DNA of 64,000 nt from Flavobacterium rhamnosiphilum (GTDB lineage Bacteria; Bacteroidota; Bacteroidia; Flavobacteriales; Flavobacteriaceae), in assembly GCF_004349195.1 (NCBI RefSeq), contig NZ_SMLG01000002.1:124001-188000 (forward strand). The letters are read 5' to 3'. The notes beneath the pieces are model-generated. The model made no database searches. It saw nothing but the letters and a program-made list of their open reading frames with translations, and had not been told where the DNA came from. The stretch's first letter is position 1. The number at the start of each line of letters is the position of its first letter. Shown here piece after piece: positions 50,741 through 59,889 of the stretch. A program made the position numbers and the translations under genes.

Positions 50741-51580
50741 ATGACTATGAAAAAACATGCTGCTATACTCCTGCTCCTTTTATCAACCACATTGACATTT
50801 GCACAGAAAAAGGAAAAAATAAAAGGCTCAAAAACAGTAACTGTGGAACAAAGGGAAGTTGGAAATTTCGAGTCGCTTACTGTTGAAGACAATCTCGAAG
50901 TACACTTGGAAAGAGGCGAGAGAACTGAACTGAAAATTGAAGCTGATGAAAATTTACACGATATTATCTCACTGGATTTAAGAGACAATATGCTTCGTAT
51001 TTACACCACAAAACAAGCCACCAATTATAAAAAACTGATTATTAGAGTAACGTATACCAATGATTTAAATCTGGTTACTTCAAAAGATGAAACGACTGTA
51101 AATGCAATTCAGGAAATTTTATTAAATGATTTCACACTGAAAGCACACGATGCATCCAAACTATTTTTGAATGTGAATGCCAAAAACTTCGTATTACAAT
51201 CTGATGATAAATCAAAAACAGAACTCAATTTAAAATCAGAGAATACTACCATCGAATTAAGTAAAAACGCATCTCTAAAAGCCTTAGTCACCACTACTGA
51301 TTTAAAAGTGGATATGTACCAAAAATCAGATGCTACTATCGAAGGAGACGCAGCTAATGCCATCATTCGGTTGGATAATAACTCGAGCTTGACAGGAAAT
51401 AAATTAACTATAAAAAATGTTGACGTAACCACAGAAAGTTATTCCAATTGTAGTGTTAATGCTGTAACAACCGTTATTATAGACGCCGCTAATAAATCAG
51501 AAATCCAACTTGTGGGTGCTCCAAAAATTGAAATCAGAAAATTTGCTGATGAAGCTAAATTGATAAAAAAGTTGAAATAA
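50741..51580 (+). CDS. DUF2807 (GIN domain) exported protein
   Basis: This protein of up to 279 residues has a signal peptide (MKKHAAILLLLLSTTLTFAQ). The ATG at 50747 would give the cleaner start and 277 residues. The body is a DUF2807 domain of short repeating beta strands (FESLTVEDNLEVHLERGERTELKIEADENLHD), with no lipobox, so it is periplasmic or surface-exposed without a lipid anchor. It resembles the gene at 47434. Function is unknown. Confidence 0.82.
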   Translation: MTMKKHAAILLLLLSTTLTFAQKKEKIKGSKTVTVEQREVGNFESLTVEDNLEVHLERGERTELKIEADENLHDIISLDLRDNMLRIYTTKQATNYKKLIIRVTYTNDLNLVTSKDETTVNAIQEILLNDFTLKAHDASKLFLNVNAKNFVLQSDDKSKTELNLKSENTTIELSKNASLKALVTTTDLKVDMYQKSDATIEGDAANAIIRLDNNSSLTGNKLTIKNVDVTTESYSNCSVNAVTTVIIDAANKSEIQLVGAPKIEIRKFADEAKLIKKLK

Positions 51581-51597
51581 AAAATCCTCTAACCAAC

Positions 51598-51634
51598 AAA
51601 AAGTCCCACTTGCTAAGGCAAATGGGACTTTTTT
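51598..51634. terminator. Bidirectional terminator between DUF2807 and trxB
   Basis: 15-bp arms with one G-U or mismatch pair (51598-51612 and 51619-51633), A- and T-tracts on the two sides, between convergent genes. Confidence 0.9.
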
Positions 51635-51656
51635 TATTGGAACTTCCAGATTCTGA

Positions 51657-52604
51657 TTATTCTTTAGAAGCCAAATATCTTTCGGCATCAAGAGCGGCCA
51701 TACAACCTGTTCCGGCTGCAGTTATCGCTTGACGATATACATGATCCGCTGCATCACCCGCTACAAAAACGCCATCAACATTTGTTTTTGAAGTTCCAGG
51801 AGTATTGATAATATATCCCGTTTCGTCTAATGTGATATAATCTTTGAAAATATCCGTATTTGGTTTGTGACCAATAGCCACGAAGAAACCAGTTGCAGGA
51901 ATATCAAAAACTTCATTTGTCGTTTTATTTAAAGCCTTCACAGCAGTAACCACTTGCTCATCTCCTAATACTTCAACGGTATCGTGATTCATTAATATGG
52001 TAATGTTTTCGGTTTTGCGAACGCGTTCTTCCATGATTTTAGAAGCTCTGAATTTCTCGCTGCGCACTAACATGGTTACTTTTTTACAAAGTTTTGACAA
52101 ATAATGTGCTTCTTCACAAGCCGAATCTCCTGCTCCTACAATTACCACTTCTTGATTTCTATAGAAAAAACCGTCACAAACAGCACAAGCAGAAACTCCG
52201 CCACCCATTTTTAAATAGTGTTGCTCTGATGGTAAACCTAAATATTTAGCCGATGCTCCAGTAGAAATAATTACTGTTTCACAATGCAATTCTTTAGTAT
52301 CATTGATCCAAACTTTATGAATATCTCCTGAGAAATCAACTTTAGTTGCCCAACCATCACGCACATCAGTACCAAAACGTTGTGCTTGAGATTGCAATTG
52401 AACCATCATTTCAGGTCCTGTAACACCATCAACGTATCCTGGGAAATTTTCCACTTCGTTAGTTGTTGTCAGCTGCCCACCAGGTTGGATTCCTTGGTAT
52501 AAAACTGGATTCATATTAGCTCTGGCGGCATATATTGCTGCGGTATAACCTGCTGGACCAGAACCTATAATAAGACATTTAATTTTTTCGATTGTATCTG
52601 ACAT
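51657..52604 (-). CDS. trxB: Thioredoxin-disulfide reductase
   Basis: This 315-residue cytoplasmic flavoprotein reduces thioredoxin with NADPH. FAD binding is at GSGPAG (14-19), the redox pair is Cys140-Cys143 (CAVCDGFF), and the NADPH-binding segment is GAGDSACEEA near 157. The C-terminal GVFVAGDAADHVYRQAITAAGTG block closes the FAD domain. Length and motifs fit standard low-molecular-weight TrxB. A -7 box TATTTTTG on the minus strand lies at 52635-52642, about 30 bases before the start. Confidence 0.97.
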   Translation of the reverse strand: MSDTIEKIKCLIIGSGPAGYTAAIYAARANMNPVLYQGIQPGGQLTTTNEVENFPGYVDGVTGPEMMVQLQSQAQRFGTDVRDGWATKVDFSGDIHKVWINDTKELHCETVIISTGASAKYLGLPSEQHYLKMGGGVSACAVCDGFFYRNQEVVIVGAGDSACEEAHYLSKLCKKVTMLVRSEKFRASKIMEERVRKTENITILMNHDTVEVLGDEQVVTAVKALNKTTNEVFDIPATGFFVAIGHKPNTDIFKDYITLDETGYIINTPGTSKTNVDGVFVAGDAADHVYRQAITAAGTGCMAALDAERYLASKE

Positions 52605-52700
52605 AGTACGATTATATTATAATTTTTAACAGTGCAAAAATAAGTCATAATTACTGTATTATAGAACCTGAATAATCAGTTTTTGTTATTCTACAATAAA

Positions 52701-52734
52701 AAAATCCCTTCTGTTGAGACAGAAAGGATTTTTA
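52701..52734 (-). terminator. Terminator of the tRNA-Pro gene
   Basis: 15-bp arms (52701-52715 and 52720-52734) with one mismatch pair and a TTGA/TCAA loop. It starts 2 bases after the tRNA 3' end on the minus strand. Confidence 0.88.
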
Positions 52735-52736
52735 GT

Positions 52737-52811
52737 CGGGGTGGCAGGATTCGAACCTGCGGCCTCCTGCTCCCAAAGCAGGCGCGATAACCGAGCTACG
52801 CTACACCCCGA
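52737..52811 (-). tRNA. tRNA-Pro (TGG anticodon)
   Basis: The minus strand folds into a full cloverleaf: acceptor CGGGGTG / CACCCCG, D-arm AGCTCGG, anticodon stem CCTGC / GCAGG with loop TTTGGGA (anticodon TGG), and T-arm with GGTTCGAATCC. The CCA end is not encoded. The 3' end is followed by a terminator. Confidence 0.95.
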
Positions 52812-53231
52812 AAGCGGGTGCAAATATAGTACTATTTTTGGCTTATGCAAAACTATTTCAGAAATTAAGGACTAAATTTATTTGGTGCGAAAATTAGTGT
52901 GGAAATCTATAATAAATTTGTTTTTCCAAAGCATTATTCATCCACAACTCCCCTAGCCCGGATGGCAGTGAAAAGCTTCGCCGGGCTACTCCCGATTTTT
53001 TCTTGACAGAAAAGAGCGACCAAAGGAAGCTCCTTTTATGGTTTTAGAAAAAACCAGGAGCAGCTCAAGAACTTGTAACGCACAGCTGGAATAGCTCCTG
53101 TAAAATGAAATCCGTTTTAAAAATGGGAATTGTCAAATAGCGACTAATCAAGCTTTAACAAATGTTAACAAAATAGATTTTTAGAAACCATAAATAATTG
53201 TATTTTTACGGTTCAAAATTTAGAAAAATAA
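52812..53231. other. Intergenic region between tRNA-Pro and parA
   Basis: About 420 bases, with the promoter of the tRNA on the left and the leader of parA on the right. The middle holds the Flavo-1-like RNA candidate. Confidence 0.5.
52945..53115 (+). ncRNA. Flavo-1-like structured RNA candidate
   Basis: The segment contains CCCTAGCCCGGATGGCAGTG, a GAAGCTCCTTTT block and a late AACGCACAGCTGG-AATAGCTCCT block, the arrangement I recall for the Flavo-1 RNA motif of Bacteroidota. TAGCCCGG pairs with the CCGGGCTA at 52981-52987. It is G+C-richer than its surroundings. The match is from memory, without a covariance search. Confidence 0.5.
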
Positions 53232-53999
53232 ATGGGCAAAATCATCGCGATTGCTAATCAAAAAGGTGGAGTTGGAAAGACTACAACGTCAGTTAATCTT
53301 GCTGCTTCACTGGGTGTTTTAGAAAAAAAAGTATTACTTATTGATGCTGATCCACAGGCAAATGCCTCTTCAGGATTGGGTATTGATGTTGAATCTGTTG
53401 AGATCGGTACGTATCAAATTCTGGAACATAGTCATGCGCCGAAAGAGGCCATTATAAAATGTTCTGCTCCAAATGTGGATGTAATTCCATCACATATTGA
53501 CCTTGTTGCTATTGAAATCGAATTAGTCGATAAAGAAAACAGGGAATATATGCTTAAAAAAGCATTGGAAAGCATCAAAGAGGAGTACGATTATATCATC
53601 ATCGATTGCGCGCCATCTCTTGGATTGCTTACGTTGAATGCTTTGACTGCTGCAGATTCTGTGATTATTCCTATTCAATGTGAGTATTTTGCACTGGAAG
53701 GTTTAGGGAAATTATTGAATACGATAAAAAGCATCCAAAAAATTCACAATCCGGATTTAGACATCGAAGGGTTATTATTGACCATGTTTGACTCGAGATT
53801 GCGTTTATCAAACCAAGTAGTTGAAGAGGTTCAAAAGCATTTCAACGACATGGTTTTTGACACCATTATTCAAAGAAATGTAAAACTGAGCGAAGCGCCA
53901 AGCTTTGGAGAAAGTATAATAAACTACGATGCGACAAGCAAAGGAGCTACCAATTACTTACATCTTGCTCAAGAAGTTATAAAGAAAAACAGTAAATAG
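53232..53999 (+). CDS. parA: ParA chromosome partitioning ATPase
   Basis: This 255-residue protein is a ParA/Soj-type ATPase that moves chromosome origins together with ParB. The deviant Walker A motif KGGVGKTT is at residues 11-18, and the Walker B region is in YDYIIIDCAPSLG near residue 120. The N-terminal MGKIIAIANQK is characteristic. It is 4 bp from parB, so the two are cotranscribed. Its chromosomal neighbours (dapB, lepB) show that this is the housekeeping copy, not a plasmid system. Confidence 0.97.
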   Translation: MGKIIAIANQKGGVGKTTTSVNLAASLGVLEKKVLLIDADPQANASSGLGIDVESVEIGTYQILEHSHAPKEAIIKCSAPNVDVIPSHIDLVAIEIELVDKENREYMLKKALESIKEEYDYIIIDCAPSLGLLTLNALTAADSVIIPIQCEYFALEGLGKLLNTIKSIQKIHNPDLDIEGLLLTMFDSRLRLSNQVVEEVQKHFNDMVFDTIIQRNVKLSEAPSFGESIINYDATSKGATNYLHLAQEVIKKNSK

Positions 54000-54003
54000 T
54001 TTT

Positions 54004-54903
54004 ATGGCAAAAGCAATAAAAAAACAAGCCTTAGGAAGAGGATTATCTGCGTTATTGAAAGATCCGGAAAACGATATAAAATCCGTTGACGATAAAAATG
54101 CCGATAAAGTTGTAGGAAATATTATTGAGCTTGAAATTGAAGCAATTGAAATAAATCCGTTTCAGCCCAGAAGTAATTTCAATGAGGAATCGTTGAGAGA
54201 ATTAGCGACTTCTATCAAAGAATTAGGCGTTATTCAGCCTATTACCGTACGTAAATTAGACTTCAATAAATACCAATTGATTTCGGGTGAGCGTCGTCTT
54301 CGTGCGTCAACTCTTGTAGGATTGAAAACTGTCCCTGCTTACATTCGTATTGCAAATGACAACGAATCATTGGTTATGGCTTTGGTGGAAAACATCCAAC
54401 GTCATGATTTAGATCCAATTGAGATTGCACTTTCGTACCAACGTTTGATTGATGAAATTCAATTGACTCAGGAACAAATGAGTGAGCGAGTAGGAAAAAA
54501 ACGTTCTACAATCGCTAATTATTTGAGACTTTTAAAACTAGATCCGATAATCCAAACCGGAATTCGTGATGGTTTCATCAGTATGGGTCATGGTCGTGCG
54601 ATAATCAATATTGAAGACCAAGATATTCAAACTGATATTTATCAAAAAATCGTCAGTCAAAATCTATCCGTTCGAGATACGGAAGCTTTGGTAAAAAACT
54701 ATCAGGAAAGTTTAAAACCTAAACCTGCCGGCAAACCAAAAGCGGCTTCATTTGAAATTGCAGATGCTCATAAAAGTACTTTTACAAATTATTTCGGAAC
54801 CAAAGTCGATGTGAAAGTAGCCGGAAACGGCAAAGGAAAAATCACTATTCCATTTCATTCTGAAGAAGACTTCAACAGAATTATTAAATTAATAAACGAG
54901 TAG
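54004..54903 (+). CDS. parB: ParB DNA-binding partitioning protein
   Basis: This 299-residue protein has the ParB N-terminal nuclease-like CTPase domain (INPFQPRSNFNEESLRELATSIKELGVIQPITVR; GERRLRAS), the VENIQRHDLDPIEIA block, a helix-turn-helix (LTQEQMSERVGKKRSTIANYLRLLKL), and a C-terminal dimerisation segment. It binds parS sites near the origin and loads condensin. No parS site was searched for systematically here. Confidence 0.97.
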   Translation: MAKAIKKQALGRGLSALLKDPENDIKSVDDKNADKVVGNIIELEIEAIEINPFQPRSNFNEESLRELATSIKELGVIQPITVRKLDFNKYQLISGERRLRASTLVGLKTVPAYIRIANDNESLVMALVENIQRHDLDPIEIALSYQRLIDEIQLTQEQMSERVGKKRSTIANYLRLLKLDPIIQTGIRDGFISMGHGRAIINIEDQDIQTDIYQKIVSQNLSVRDTEALVKNYQESLKPKPAGKPKAASFEIADAHKSTFTNYFGTKVDVKVAGNGKGKITIPFHSEEDFNRIIKLINE

Positions 54904-55457
54904 TGCATAAAATCATTTTCATAGGTCTATTCCTTTTTATTACGGGAAACACTACTGTTTTTGCCCAAACAGAAGCGGTACTTGTAGCTAAAGATACTTT
55001 GAAATCGAACAACATTGATCCGTTGACTCCCGCAAAAGCAGCTTTTTATTCAGCAGTTTTGCCCGGTTTAGGCCAGGCTTACAATAAAAAATATTGGAAA
55101 ATACCGCTGGTTTATGGAGCCATTGGAACCAGTCTCTATTTTTATATCGATAACAATAAAAAGTACCATCAATATAGAGACGCTTATAAAAGCCGGCTGG
55201 AAGGACATGTTACCGACGATTTAGCTTTCTTAGATAATAACCGATTGATTGCCGGACAAAAATTTTATCAGCGAAATCGTGATTTATCCGCATTATTTGT
55301 TGTGGCTTTTTATGCCTTAAATATTATTGATGCTAATGTGGATGCCGCTTTAATACAATTCAATGTGGATGAAAACTTATCAATAAGACCAGTTCTTTAT
55401 CCAAATGATGTAACATTAAAGACTAATGTAGGACTAACATTTAATTATAATTTTTAG
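54903..55457 (+). CDS. DUF5683 membrane-associated exported protein
   Basis: This 184-residue protein starts at a GTG that overlaps the parB stop by one base, so the two are translationally coupled. A signal peptide (IIFIGLFLFITGNTTVFAQ) is followed by the DUF5683 signature, PAKAAFYSAVLPGLGQAYNKKYWK, and a hydrophobic segment (LVYGAIGTSLYFYI). It is a Bacteroidota protein of unknown function found after parB. Confidence 0.9.
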   Translation: MHKIIFIGLFLFITGNTTVFAQTEAVLVAKDTLKSNNIDPLTPAKAAFYSAVLPGLGQAYNKKYWKIPLVYGAIGTSLYFYIDNNKKYHQYRDAYKSRLEGHVTDDLAFLDNNRLIAGQKFYQRNRDLSALFVVAFYALNIIDANVDAALIQFNVDENLSIRPVLYPNDVTLKTNVGLTFNYNF

Positions 55458-55495
55458 AAGCCAAAAGCTTAAATAAAGAAAAAGAACAGCTCATT

Positions 55496-55696
55496 ATGTC
55501 ATTAATTAATAAAATAGGGAAGAAATATTTTTTTATTATTACTACAATTTTGTTATTAATCACTTTAATAAATTATTCAGAAATTAAAGAGTTTGAGACT
55601 ATTCGAATGAATAATTTCTTTTCTGGATTTATCGCTGGAATTTTAATAGGGCTCTTGCTTGCAGGAATCGTAAATTATTCAAAATTTAAAAAATAA
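55496..55696 (+). CDS. Small membrane protein with two predicted helices
   Basis: This 66-residue protein has hydrophobic segments at about 11-25 (YFFIITTILLLITLI) and 43-60 (FIAGILIGLLLAGIV). No family was recognised. It lies in the parB-DUF5683-dapB series, 4 bp before dapB, which supports it as a real gene. Confidence 0.65.
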   Translation: MSLINKIGKKYFFIITTILLLITLINYSEIKEFETIRMNNFFSGFIAGILIGLLLAGIVNYSKFKK

Positions 55697-55700
55697 ACAA

Positions 55701-56429
55701 ATGAAAATTGCGCTTTTAGGATACGGAAAAATGGGTCAGGTAATTGAAAGAATTGCACTGGAAAGAGGTCATGAAATCGTTTTGAAAAAAGATGAAAACA
55801 ATACTTTTGACGGTCTTTCAAATGCTGATGTGGCTATAGATTTCAGTGTTCCAACAGCCGCAGTCAGTAACATCTCCAGTTGTTTCCATGCTAATGTCCC
55901 TGTAATTTCAGGAACCACAGGCTGGCTGGAACATTATGATGAAATGGCGGCACTTTGTGCAGCAAAGAACGGTGGTTTTATCTCTAGTTCTAACTTTAGT
56001 TTAGGTGTAAATATTTTCTTTGAACTCAATGAATATTTGGCTAAAATCATGTCAAAATTTGACAATTACACGGTTGCTATGGAAGAAATTCATCATACCC
56101 AAAAACTAGACGCGCCAAGTGGTACTGCAATTTCATTAGCCAAAGGAGTAATTGAAAATAGTTTGTACACCAACTGGACATTGGAAAAACCTGAAGCTAA
56201 TCACCCGAGCGATAGCGAACTGGCGAAGCAAATTCATATCGAAGCAAAAAGAATAGGAACTGTTCCCGGAACACACACCGTAACATACAATTCTGTTGTT
56301 GATGCTATCGAAATAAAACATACGGCACACAATCGTGAAGGTTTTGCTCTAGGTGCAGTAATTGCAGCAGAATGGATTGTAGGAAAACAAGGAATTTTCA
56401 CAATGAAGGATGTTTTAAATTTAAAATAA
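55701..56429 (+). CDS. dapB: 4-hydroxy-tetrahydrodipicolinate reductase
   Basis: This 242-residue enzyme of lysine and diaminopimelate synthesis reduces the dipicolinate precursor with NAD(P)H. The nucleotide motif GYGKMGQ is at residues 7-13. The substrate region contains EEIHHTQKLDAPSGTA, with catalytic His and Lys. The protein is near the short end of the family. It precedes lepB by 63 bp on the same strand. Confidence 0.96.
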   Translation: MKIALLGYGKMGQVIERIALERGHEIVLKKDENNTFDGLSNADVAIDFSVPTAAVSNISSCFHANVPVISGTTGWLEHYDEMAALCAAKNGGFISSSNFSLGVNIFFELNEYLAKIMSKFDNYTVAMEEIHHTQKLDAPSGTAISLAKGVIENSLYTNWTLEKPEANHPSDSELAKQIHIEAKRIGTVPGTHTVTYNSVVDAIEIKHTAHNREGFALGAVIAAEWIVGKQGIFTMKDVLNLK

Positions 56430-56492
56430 ATGTTATCCAGTTTATGATTACTCATTTGACAATCATAAATTTCAAACCTTAAACAAAAAATT

Positions 56493-58064
56493 ATGTCAGT
56501 ATATCAATGGTTTATATTTTTTCTGCTTGTACAAATAGTTCACTTTTTAGGAACATGGAAATTATATGAAAGTGCAGGAAGGAAACGTTGGGAAGCAGCT
56601 ATTCCAGTATATAATGCTATTGTTTTGATGAAAATAATAGGTCGCCCCACTTGGTGGACCATTTTACTTTTTATTCCAATTATCAATTTGATTATGTTTC
56701 CGGTAATCTGGGTAGAAACATTGAGAAGTTTTGGAAAACGATCTGGACTAGATACTTTTTTAGTACTTATAACCCTCGGATTTTACATCTATTATGTCAA
56801 TTATACTCAAAAATTAAATTACATAGCCGACAGAAGTTTAAGTCCGGAAAATAAAACCGCTGATACGGTTAGCTCTTTACTTTTTGCAGTTATCGTAGCT
56901 ACTTTGGTTCATACTTATTTAATTCAACCGTACACAATTCCTACCCCTTCATTAGAAAAATCCTTATTGGTAGGTGACTTTTTATTTGTGAGTAAAATGA
57001 ATTATGGTGCCCGAATTCCAATGACAACTGTGGCATTGCCAATGGTTCACGATTCGATACCTTTAGTTCAAAAAAAATCATACTTAACTTGGCCACAATT
57101 ACCTTATTTAAGATTACCGGGGATCCAAAATATAAACAGAACAGACATCGTTGTATTTAACTGGCCGGTTGATACTGTTTATAGATTTTTTGACACTTCA
57201 AAAAGACGTGCTTTCAAACCGGTAGACAAGAAATCGAATTATGTAAAAAGATGCGTTGGAATCCCTGGAGACAACTTGTCTATAAAAGACGGCATGATTT
57301 ATATTGATGGTAAGCTATTGGAAATGCCCGAAAGAGCGAAACCACAATTCTCCTATAAAGTAGCATTAGACGGAAAAACGCCAATCGATTTTGAACATTT
57401 ATTCAAAGAGATGGACATAACCGACCCTGTAATGGTTACTGATGAAACCCGAAGAGATACCTTATTCTTTAGTGCTTTGACAGCTGCCGGAGCGGAAAGA
57501 TTGAAAAATGTACCCGGTATTACAGCCGTTATCCAACAAATATCAAAAGATATTGATAACAGCATCTTCCCACACATTAATAAATGGAACCGTGATAATT
57601 TTGGTCCAATTTACATCCCCGAAAAAGGGAAAACTGTCTCTTTAACAACCGAATCATTGCCATTTTATAAAACCATAATTACTGATTATGAAACAAATGA
57701 AAATGGAGATAAAAACGACCTTAAAGTAACAGGGAACGAAATAAGGCTAAACGGAAAAGTAGTTAAAGATTATACTTTCCAACAAAATTATTACTGGATG
57801 ATGGGTGACAACCGTCATAACTCTGAAGACAGCCGTTTTTGGGGATTTGTTCCTGAAAATCACATTGTTGGGAAACCTATTTTTATCTGGTTAAGCTGGG
57901 ATACAAACGGTAAAGGTTTGAATAAAATACGTTGGGACAGAGTTTTTACAACTGTTAGCGGTGATGGTCAACCTCAATCTTATTTTAAATATTTCCTAAT
58001 CGCTTTAGCAGCATTTTTCATTGGAGATTATTTTTGGAAGAAAAGAAAAGAGGAAAAAAATTAG
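56493..58064 (+). CDS. lepB: Signal peptidase I, long Bacteroidota form
   Basis: This 523-residue membrane peptidase removes signal peptides. The N-terminal 115 residues contain a DUF5684-like membrane region with several helices. The catalytic Ser153 is in YTIPTPSLEKSL and the Lys252 base is in YVKRCVGIPGDN. The C-terminal MGDNRHNSEDSRFWGFVP box is present. A large insert between the Lys box and this box, about 170 residues, makes it about twice the E. coli size, as is usual in flavobacteria. A final helix precedes a basic tail. Confidence 0.96.
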   Translation: MSVYQWFIFFLLVQIVHFLGTWKLYESAGRKRWEAAIPVYNAIVLMKIIGRPTWWTILLFIPIINLIMFPVIWVETLRSFGKRSGLDTFLVLITLGFYIYYVNYTQKLNYIADRSLSPENKTADTVSSLLFAVIVATLVHTYLIQPYTIPTPSLEKSLLVGDFLFVSKMNYGARIPMTTVALPMVHDSIPLVQKKSYLTWPQLPYLRLPGIQNINRTDIVVFNWPVDTVYRFFDTSKRRAFKPVDKKSNYVKRCVGIPGDNLSIKDGMIYIDGKLLEMPERAKPQFSYKVALDGKTPIDFEHLFKEMDITDPVMVTDETRRDTLFFSALTAAGAERLKNVPGITAVIQQISKDIDNSIFPHINKWNRDNFGPIYIPEKGKTVSLTTESLPFYKTIITDYETNENGDKNDLKVTGNEIRLNGKVVKDYTFQQNYYWMMGDNRHNSEDSRFWGFVPENHIVGKPIFIWLSWDTNGKGLNKIRWDRVFTTVSGDGQPQSYFKYFLIALAAFFIGDYFWKKRKEEKN

Positions 58065-58075
58065 TCAAAAGTTTC

Positions 58076-58129
58076 AAAGTCGAAAGTCATAAAGTATCTA
58101 TTTAATTTAGCTTTATGACTTTCGACTTT
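58076..58129. repeat. 19-bp perfect inverted repeat
   Basis: The arms 58076-58094 and 58111-58129 (AAAGTCGAAAGTCATAAAG type) surround a 16-base loop, between lepB and wbqC. It may act as a terminator; there is no long T-run next to the stem. Confidence 0.7.
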
Positions 58130-58154
58130 ATAACTTTAAAAACTTTAGACAAAT

Positions 58155-58781
58155 ATGAACATTCTCATCCACCCCACCTATTTCCCATCGATAAGCCATT
58201 TTGCAGCCATGGTACAATCGGAAAATATTACCTTTGAAATAGAAGATAATTTTCAGAAACAAACCAACCGCAACCGCGCTTATATTTATAGTCCAAATGG
58301 AATTCAGTTATTGAATATCCCGGTAAAACATTCGAAAGAAAGTCATCAAAAAACAAAAGACATCAAAATTGAAACTGATTTTGACTGGCAAAAACAACAC
58401 TTCAAATCATTAGAAGCTGGATACCGAAGTTCTCCTTTTTTTGAATTTTTCGAAGATGATATCAGACCAATTTTCGAAAAAAAATATACTTTTTTATTGG
58501 ATTTAAATTTTGAAGTTTTCGCCATTCTATCAAAATGTTTTCGCCTGAAATTAGATTACACGACAACAACGGAATACTTTCATGATGTTAATACAGCTAC
58601 AATCACAGATTTTAGGGCTTTGGTAAACGGGAAAAAAGACCTTTCTTTATTTGAAAGTTACACACAGGTTTTTGATGATAAACATGGTTTTATCAACAAT
58701 CTTAGTGTTCTGGATTTGCTGTTTAATGAAGGGAAATATGCAATGGATTATTTAAAAAAACAAGATCTGATTCTAAAATAA
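58155..58781 (+). CDS. WbqC family protein
   Basis: This 208-residue protein has the WbqC-like opening (ILIHPTYFPSISHFAAMVQSENITFEIEDNFQKQTNRNRAYIYSPNG). WbqC-like proteins are found in polysaccharide or glycolipid synthesis loci, but their reaction is not settled. It follows lepB with 90 bp between and is convergent with the next gene. Confidence 0.85.
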   Translation: MNILIHPTYFPSISHFAAMVQSENITFEIEDNFQKQTNRNRAYIYSPNGIQLLNIPVKHSKESHQKTKDIKIETDFDWQKQHFKSLEAGYRSSPFFEFFEDDIRPIFEKKYTFLLDLNFEVFAILSKCFRLKLDYTTTTEYFHDVNTATITDFRALVNGKKDLSLFESYTQVFDDKHGFINNLSVLDLLFNEGKYAMDYLKKQDLILK

Positions 58782-58797
58782 AATTCCTGATTAAATT

Positions 58798-59844
58798 TTA
58801 TTCCAAAGATAATCTTGCCATAATAGGAAAATGATCTGAATTTATAAATTTCGGGAAATTTTCAAATTTCTTTACTTTCATTTTTTCGTCAGCAAAAATA
58901 TAATCAATTCTGGCTGGATAATACCTGAATTTATACGTCTCTCCAAAACCTTTCCCTGCTTCTTCAAAGCTATCTTTCAACTTTCCTTTGATGCTTCGGT
59001 ATACATAAGAAAACGCACTATTATTCATGTCTCCACAAATGATAATTGGATACGTACATTTCATTTTATGCTCCTTGAAAATCTCAGCTTGCTGTTGCTG
59101 TTGCTTGAACGCTTTACTTATCCTAATAAATAACATTTGTGATTTTTGCTGATTAATAGCGTCGATATTTTCATCAATTTCATTAACATCAGGAGAAATT
59201 TTAATGGACTGTATGTGCATATTATACACTCTGATAATGTCTTTTCCCTTTTTTATATCCGCAAAAACAACGTTGTTACTGGAATTTGGAAAAATAATAT
59301 TTCCTTGATCAATAATCGGGAATTTAGAAAAAATAGCCTGTCCCGTTTTAATTTGGTTCCCATCGGTAAAAATATATCGGTGTGGATACACTTTCAAATC
59401 AATATTAGCAGACGAAGAGTATTCCTGAATACACAATATGTCAGGGTTTTTATCATTAATAAAGGTGAGAATATCAGAAGGGACATCGTCTCTGTCAATC
59501 CATTTAAAAACATTAAACAGACGAACATTATAACTCATTACGGTAAAATCTTTTTCTTCTTTGGGAAACTCAGGCGAAGAAAATTTATAAAATTTATTTA
59601 TAAAAGTAATTCCCATCAATAAAACTAAACCCGAAACTATCAATTGCTTTTTGAATTGCAATGCCCAATACACAAAAAACAAGCCATTCAAAATAAAAAA
59701 GAGTGGCATAAAAAGTGTTAAAACAGACAAAAGAGGAAATGATTTTGGCGCCAAAAAGGGCAAAACATAGGCAATAAAAGTCACAATAGTAAGGACTATA
59801 TTCAAAAAAAACATTCCTTTATTAAACCATGAAAGATTTTTCAT
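58798..59844 (-). CDS. Endonuclease/exonuclease/phosphatase family protein with membrane anchor
   Basis: This 348-residue protein has two or three N-terminal membrane helices (about 10-80), then an EEP domain: MSYNVRLFN (Asn ligand), CIQEYSS (catalytic Glu), ICGDMNNS and NSDHFPI (Asp, Asn and His). EEP enzymes cut DNA, RNA, phosphoinositides or sphingomyelin, so the substrate is open. The domain should face the periplasm or cytoplasm depending on helix count. It is 45 bp downstream of the rhomboid gene. Confidence 0.92.
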   Translation of the reverse strand: MKNLSWFNKGMFFLNIVLTIVTFIAYVLPFLAPKSFPLLSVLTLFMPLFFILNGLFFVYWALQFKKQLIVSGLVLLMGITFINKFYKFSSPEFPKEEKDFTVMSYNVRLFNVFKWIDRDDVPSDILTFINDKNPDILCIQEYSSSANIDLKVYPHRYIFTDGNQIKTGQAIFSKFPIIDQGNIIFPNSSNNVVFADIKKGKDIIRVYNMHIQSIKISPDVNEIDENIDAINQQKSQMLFIRISKAFKQQQQQAEIFKEHKMKCTYPIIICGDMNNSAFSYVYRSIKGKLKDSFEEAGKGFGETYKFRYYPARIDYIFADEKMKVKKFENFPKFINSDHFPIMARLSLE

Positions 59845-59889
59845 TTTCTACATTTTTTATTAAGACAATAGCTAAAATCTCATTGCTAC

